From positions 1 to 52,251 of the forward strand of contig JAGCGE010000117.1 in the NCBI GenBank assembly GCA_017649745.1: a stretch of DNA of 52,251 nucleotides, in the 5' to 3' direction. The stretch comes from Clostridiales bacterium. GTDB lineage: Bacteria; Bacillota_A; Clostridia; Saccharofermentanales; Saccharofermentanaceae. A model generated the notes under the pieces. That model saw only the letters and a program-made list of their open reading frames with translations. It was not told where the DNA came from and ran no database searches. A program made the translations under genes and the position numbers. Positions 49,396-52,251 of this stretch are shown piece by piece; the first letter of the stretch is position 1, and the number at the start of each line of letters is the position of its first letter.

Positions 49396-49424
49396 TTGAC
49401 ACAGTAGGCGAATAGGAGTAATAT
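49396..49424 (+). promoter_or_regulatory. metY leader promoter
   Basis: TTGACA (49396-49401), a 17-bp spacer and TAATAT (49419-49424). This is a near-consensus vegetative promoter; the start point is expected at about 49431, giving a roughly 270-nt leader before metY. Confidence 0.8.
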
Positions 49425-49467
49425 TCGATTGTCGGTAAGACGAAAACGAATTTCGGAGGAAAGGAAC

Positions 49468-49566
49468 ATGTCAGTAATAAACATTAACAAAACATATATG
49501 ATGTGTTGTCGAATGTTTAACTCCCGGGCTGATGAAGCAGACGGGGCAATTGACATGCAATGTTGA
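49468..49566 (+). CDS. Met/Cys-rich leader peptide of the metY attenuator
   Basis: This 32-residue frame has a perfect binding site (CGGAGGAAAGG, 5 nt before ATG 49468): MSVININKTYMMCCRMFNSR, continuing to a terminal DMQC. Residues 11-16 are Met-Met-Cys-Cys-Arg-Met, codons matching the amino acids whose synthesis metY serves. Its stop lies upstream of the competing hairpins, and the Met/Cys run lies just before arm A (49521-49527). That is the arrangement of classical leader-peptide attenuators. It lies between a clear promoter and the terminator. Too short for ordinary gene finders. Confidence 0.72.
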   Translation: MSVININKTYMMCCRMFNSRADEADGAIDMQC

Positions 49567-49630
49567 ACTTGCCGATCCGATAATCTGATCATCTGTCCGG
49601 GAGCTTAATATGAGAAGCCCCCGTTTTTTT
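49521..49630 (+). promoter_or_regulatory. Attenuator with mutually exclusive stems before metY
   Basis: Arms: A CTCCCGG (49521-49527), B ACGGGGC (49541-49547), C CCGGGAGCTT (49597-49606), D AAGCCCCCGT (49615-49624). C with D forms a terminator (CGGG-A-GCTT against AAGC-C-CCCG, 8-nt loop) followed by TTTTTTT (49624-49630). A can pair with B (CCCG/CGGG) or C (7 bp); B can pair with D (one bulge). Arm A starts 12 nt after the Cys-Cys codons, so a stalled ribosome would cover A, free B to take D, and prevent the terminator. This is a model from complementarity only. Confidence 0.68.
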
Positions 49631-49698
49631 ATCTTTAAATCAGAAACAAATTCAAAAACAAAAACAATAATATTTCATTTTCAAAGGAGACAAAAATT

Positions 49699-50985
49699 AT
49701 GAGCAACTATAAATTTGAGACACTTCAGTTACATGTAGGACAGGAACAGGCAGACATCGCAACAGATTCACGCGCAGTGCCGATCTACCAGACAACATCT
49801 TATGTATTCCACAGCAGTAAAGACGCTAAGGAGAGATTCGGACTTGAGGCAGGCGGTAACATCTACGGAAGACTTACTAACTCCACACAGGGAGTTTTCG
49901 AAGATCGTATCGCAGCTCTCGAAGGCGGTTCTGCAGGTCTTGCAGTAGCATCAGGTGCAGCAGCTATCACATATGTTATCCAGGCACTTGCTGCTAACGG
50001 TGGACATATCGTAGCACAGGAAACGATCTACGGCGGAAGCTTTAACCTTTTGGGAAGCACACTTCCTCAGTTTGGCGTAGAAACTGACTTTGTTGATATA
50101 CATGATCTTGATGCAGTAAAGAACGCTATCAAGCCTAATACAAGAGCTATCTATATCGAGACTCTCGGTAACCCTAGCAGTGATATCCCTGATATCGATG
50201 AACTTGCTAAGATCGCTCATGATAATAAGATCCCGCTCGTAGTAGATAATACATTCGGTACACCATACCTTATTAGACCTATCGAGCACGGTGCAGACAT
50301 CGTTGTTCATTCTGCAACGAAGTTCATCGGCGGTCACGGTACTACACTTGGTGGTGTTATCGTTGAAGGCGGTAAGTTCGACTGGAAAGCTTCAGGTAAG
50401 TTCGGTCATCTCACAGATCCGAATCCAAGCTATCACGGAGTATCTTTCTATGATGCATTGGGTCCTGCAGCGTTTGTTACATATATCAGAGCTGTCCTCT
50501 TGAGAGATACAGGCGCAACGCTCTCACCGTTTAACGCATTCCTTCTCCTTCAGGGCACAGAAACTCTTTCTCTTCGTGTTGAGAGACATATCGAAAACAC
50601 TAATAAAGTATTGGAATATCTTTCTAACCATCCGCAGGTCGTTAAGATCAACCATCCTGCTATTGAGTCACATCCACAGCATGCGCTCTACAACAAGTAT
50701 TTTAAGAATGGCGGAGGTTCTATCTTTACATTTGATATCAAGGGTGGAAAAGAAGAAGCTTGGAAGTTCATTGACAGCTTAAAGATCTTCTCACTTCTTG
50801 CTAACGTAGCTGACGTAAAGAGCCTTGTTATCCATCCTAAGTCCACGACTCATTCTCAGGTTCCGGATGACGAACTTGCAAGAGTCGGCATCAATGATAA
50901 TACGATCAGACTTTCGATCGGTACAGAACACATCGACGATATCATCGCGGATCTTGAGGAGGGATTTAAGGCGGCTGCTAACTGA
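49699..50985 (+). CDS. metY: O-acetylhomoserine sulfhydrylase (aminocarboxypropyltransferase)
   Basis: The 428-residue PLP enzyme of the Cys/Met metabolism family makes homocysteine from O-acetylhomoserine and sulfide. It has the opening FETLQLHVGQEQAD, the R/YGRLTNSTQ segment, ASGAAAI, the DNTFGTPY aspartate and the PLP lysine K208 in HSATKFIGGHGT. The length and the S-Y-H-G-V-S-F insertion favour MetY over cystathionine gamma-synthase. AAAGGAGA precedes ATG 49699. Expression should be set by the leader peptide and terminator at 49468-49630. Confidence 0.93.
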   Translation: MSNYKFETLQLHVGQEQADIATDSRAVPIYQTTSYVFHSSKDAKERFGLEAGGNIYGRLTNSTQGVFEDRIAALEGGSAGLAVASGAAAITYVIQALAANGGHIVAQETIYGGSFNLLGSTLPQFGVETDFVDIHDLDAVKNAIKPNTRAIYIETLGNPSSDIPDIDELAKIAHDNKIPLVVDNTFGTPYLIRPIEHGADIVVHSATKFIGGHGTTLGGVIVEGGKFDWKASGKFGHLTDPNPSYHGVSFYDALGPAAFVTYIRAVLLRDTGATLSPFNAFLLLQGTETLSLRVERHIENTNKVLEYLSNHPQVVKINHPAIESHPQHALYNKYFKNGGGSIFTFDIKGGKEEAWKFIDSLKIFSLLANVADVKSLVIHPKSTTHSQVPDDELARVGINDNTIRLSIGTEHIDDIIADLEEGFKAAAN

Positions 50986-50992
50986 TCAGTGA

Positions 50993-51469
50993 TCAGTCGC
51001 TCTCTCTGATGTTCGCAAATGTCAGGAGAGTGAAGATAGTAAGAAGTACTGCTGCTATACCGGCTACGAAGATACTAGGTCCGAATGAGAAATCTACCTG
51101 TGCCATAGCATCAGCGAATTGTTGATCGACGGATTTACTCATAAGATAATCTTTTTGGAAGCTTCCCTGAAGGCAGAGAAACAACAACAGACCGCTTGAG
51201 ATAAGTCCGCAGACAGTAACTGCTTTTCTGTTGTATCTTACTACTACGAAGAAGATACCGATTGCGCATAATACCGGGATCGCGAGGTAGTACTTGTAAT
51301 ATACAGGTCTTATCGTCATATCCATTGAGTGAGGGTCGAGGCCGAGTATGTTGTTCTCCAACAGCTTTGCATAAGAGAGTGAATAGTACGGCAGAAATAC
51401 GGTTACGATCGCCAGAATGCATGATAATAGATAGCCGATCTGGCAAAATTTTTGAAATTTTGTAGTCAT
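50993..51469 (-). CDS. Membrane protein of unknown function
   Basis: The 158-residue protein starts at ATG 51469 with TTGGAGG 5 nt upstream (a frame to 51481 also exists). Four hydrophobic helices are seen, with an extracytoplasmic loop after helix 1 (SLSYAKLLENNILGLDPHSMDM). No family recognised. It is convergent to metY with an 8-bp gap. A minus-strand TATAAT (51527-51522) lies upstream with no clear -35. Confidence 0.75.
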   Translation of the reverse strand: MTTKFQKFCQIGYLLSCILAIVTVFLPYYSLSYAKLLENNILGLDPHSMDMTIRPVYYKYYLAIPVLCAIGIFFVVVRYNRKAVTVCGLISSGLLLFLCLQGSFQKDYLMSKSVDQQFADAMAQVDFSFGPSIFVAGIAAVLLTIFTLLTFANIRESD

Positions 51470-51582
51470 AATATCCTCCAAACAACGTTTGCATAAGTGT
51501 TTCGCAAACAGTTTAGCATTTATTATACTACATAAATCAGTTTAATTTGCGAATTACAACTTTGTGAAGCCATAGACATGAG

Positions 51583-51607
51583 GGGGGGCGAATGCCCCCT
51601 TTTTTAT
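51583..51607 (+). terminator. Plus-strand terminator without a plus-strand gene nearby
   Basis: GGGGGC (51584-51589) and GCCCCC (51594-51599) around GAAT, followed by a T-run of six or more. The nearest plus-strand gene (metY) ends about 600 bp earlier, so it must stop read-through (antisense to the membrane protein gene), end an unrecognised small RNA, or insulate the sigma gene promoters. Confidence 0.8.
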
Positions 51608-51620
51608 TTATTTATATTAG

Positions 51621-51629
51621 TGATATAAT
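51621..51629 (+). promoter_or_regulatory. Extended -10, housekeeping promoter of the sigma gene
   Basis: TGATATAAT (51621-51629) is a TGn-extended perfect -10, upstream of the ECF promoter. Together they would give basal plus autoregulated expression. Confidence 0.5.
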
Positions 51630-51650
51630 CTATCAGGTAACTTTTTGTTT

Positions 51651-51697
51651 AAAATTTTTTCAAACATGTGAAACCCGAGCGGAACTTTTTTCGATAT
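51651..51697 (+). promoter_or_regulatory. ECF-type promoter, copy B (sigma factor autoregulation)
   Basis: AAAATTTTTTC (51651-51661), 6 bp, GTGAAACC (51668-51675), 16 bp, CGATAT (51692-51697). Same motif and spacing as copy A at 48904. Position directly upstream of the sigma factor gene is typical of ECF autoregulation. Confidence 0.78.
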
Positions 51698-51738
51698 ATA
51701 GAGTAAAGGCCGCTTAACTTAAGGAGGAACGGCTCTTC

Positions 51739-52251
51739 GTGATCGATGATTCTAAGATAGTCGATTTGTATCTTGATAGGGATGAAACAGCTATCAGTCA
51801 TACTTCTGAGAAGTACGGCAGAGCGCTTCGCCATCTCGCTAACAACGTTGTTAATGATGAAGAGACATCGATGGAGTGCGAGAATGACACATACCTTAAG
51901 GCTTGGAATTCTATTCCGCCGCATGAACCGAGAGAATATCTCTTCGCTTTCCTTGCGAAGATAGTTCGTGCAGTAGCCATCAACAGATTGAGGAGCAATG
52001 TTGCACAGAAGAGGAACGCAGTAGTCTTGGAACTTACGACCGAACTTGAGAATGTTGTATGTTCTCCTGAAAATGTTCAGGATGAGATCGACGGTCAGGA
52101 ATTAAGTAAGCTCGTAAGTAGTTTCTTAAGAGGGGTGTCTGATGAGAAGAGACAGGTCTTTGTCAGAAGATATTGGCATATGCAGTCAATATCCGAGATA
52201 TCCGAAGCACTTGGTATCGGAGAAGGAAAGATAAAGACAATTCTTTTCAGA
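51739..52251 (+). CDS. ECF-type sigma-70 family RNA polymerase sigma factor (3' end outside the window)
   Basis: A GTG start at 51739, with AAGGAGG 11 nt upstream, opens 171 codons to the window edge. The sigma-2 region is visible (LRHLANNVVNDEETSMECENDTYLKAWNSI, then FLAKIVRAVAINRLR) and the sigma-4 HTH (VSDEKRQVFVRRYWHMQSISEISEALGIGEGKIKTIL). Both regions are of the ECF type with a short linker. An anti-sigma factor would be expected just beyond the edge. Autoregulated through promoter B. The start codon choice rests on the binding site; ATG 51746 is out of frame. Confidence 0.88.
   Translation, partial: MIDDSKIVDLYLDRDETAISHTSEKYGRALRHLANNVVNDEETSMECENDTYLKAWNSIPPHEPREYLFAFLAKIVRAVAINRLRSNVAQKRNAVVLELTTELENVVCSPENVQDEIDGQELSKLVSSFLRGVSDEKRQVFVRRYWHMQSISEISEALGIGEGKIKTILFR

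Noticed and set aside
49468..49698. SAM riboswitch or T-box upstream of metY
   Set aside because: No SAM-I core motifs and no T-box sequence are present; a leader peptide with Met/Cys codons and competing stems fits better.

Overview
The window looks like a chromosomal segment of an anaerobic, low-to-mid G+C (roughly 40% by eye) member of the Clostridia. The evidence is AGGAGG-type ribosome binding sites, many ATGA overlaps, intrinsic hairpin/T-tract terminators, extended -10 (TGnTATAAT) promoters, and gut/rumen-type gene families: secreted NFPD/EF-hand leucine-rich proteins, DUF1848, DUF4132, and a VTC/DUF4956/Cthe_2159 cluster. I saw no rRNA, tRNA, CRISPR array, transposase, integrase or phage gene. 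A family-level assignment cannot be made safely from this stretch.

Layout. 1-8.4 kb: a DUF1848 fragment, a MATE efflux pump, a membrane-anchored HTH regulator with a metallo-beta-lactamase-fold enzyme, a two-copy structured DNA repeat, a TetR/small membrane protein/alpha-beta hydrolase operon (the hydrolase is cut by an in-frame stop before its catalytic His), an acyltransferase, two paralogous membrane proteins and a tautomerase. 8.4-11 kb: an Ala/Glu/Lys-rich helical protein (minus strand) and a sugar isomerase/epimerase. 11-15.8 kb: a minus-strand operon running VTC polyphosphate polymerase domain, DUF4956, Cthe_2159-type lipoprotein, response regulator, histidine kinase, preceded by a terminated leader RNA. 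16-20.1 kb: a GT1 glycosyltransferase and three tandem secreted leucine-rich paralogues. 20.2-27 kb: a flavin reductase, a small beta-grasp-like protein, a coiled-coil membrane protein, a 1704-residue DUF4132 protein and a frameshifted lipoprotein. 27-30 kb: two radical SAM proteins and an Smr protein. 30-37.7 kb: an MFS operon with three small membrane proteins, a lipoprotein, a YcxB-like protein, a NUDIX-AlkD fusion, an acetyltransferase, a flavodoxin, a DUF2262-like protein and an AraC regulator. 37.8-40.4 kb: an ABC-2 exporter (ATPase plus two permeases). 40.4-47.3 kb: a signalling stretch with an EAL protein (degenerate GGDEF), a GT2 glycosyltransferase, an NCS2 purine permease, a double cyclic-nucleotide-binding protein and a LacI-type-sensor GGDEF protein. 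47.5-52.25 kb: a Thr/Glu-rich lipoprotein, a long non-coding interval, metY, a membrane protein and the start of an ECF-type sigma factor gene.

The most unusual material lies at 48.7-51.8 kb. (1) The ECF sigma factor gene is preceded by AAAATTTTTTC-N6-GTGAAACC-N16-CGATAT, which fits the known ECF TGAAAC-N16-CG type. The same composite element with identical internal spacing occurs about 2.75 kb upstream. (2) That second copy drives no plausible protein. It reads into a roughly 400-nt, GGA-repeat-rich, stop-rich segment with three long complementary arms and a strong terminator, so it is best explained as an ECF-controlled structured RNA, possibly a protein sponge. (3) Between that RNA and metY lies a separate transcription unit whose leader encodes a 32-residue peptide with a Met-Met-Cys-Cys run, followed by mutually exclusive hairpins ending in a terminator. 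This is a textbook-like attenuator for a Met/Cys biosynthetic gene.

All functional calls come from reading the protein sequences and motifs by eye; no database search or folding program was run.
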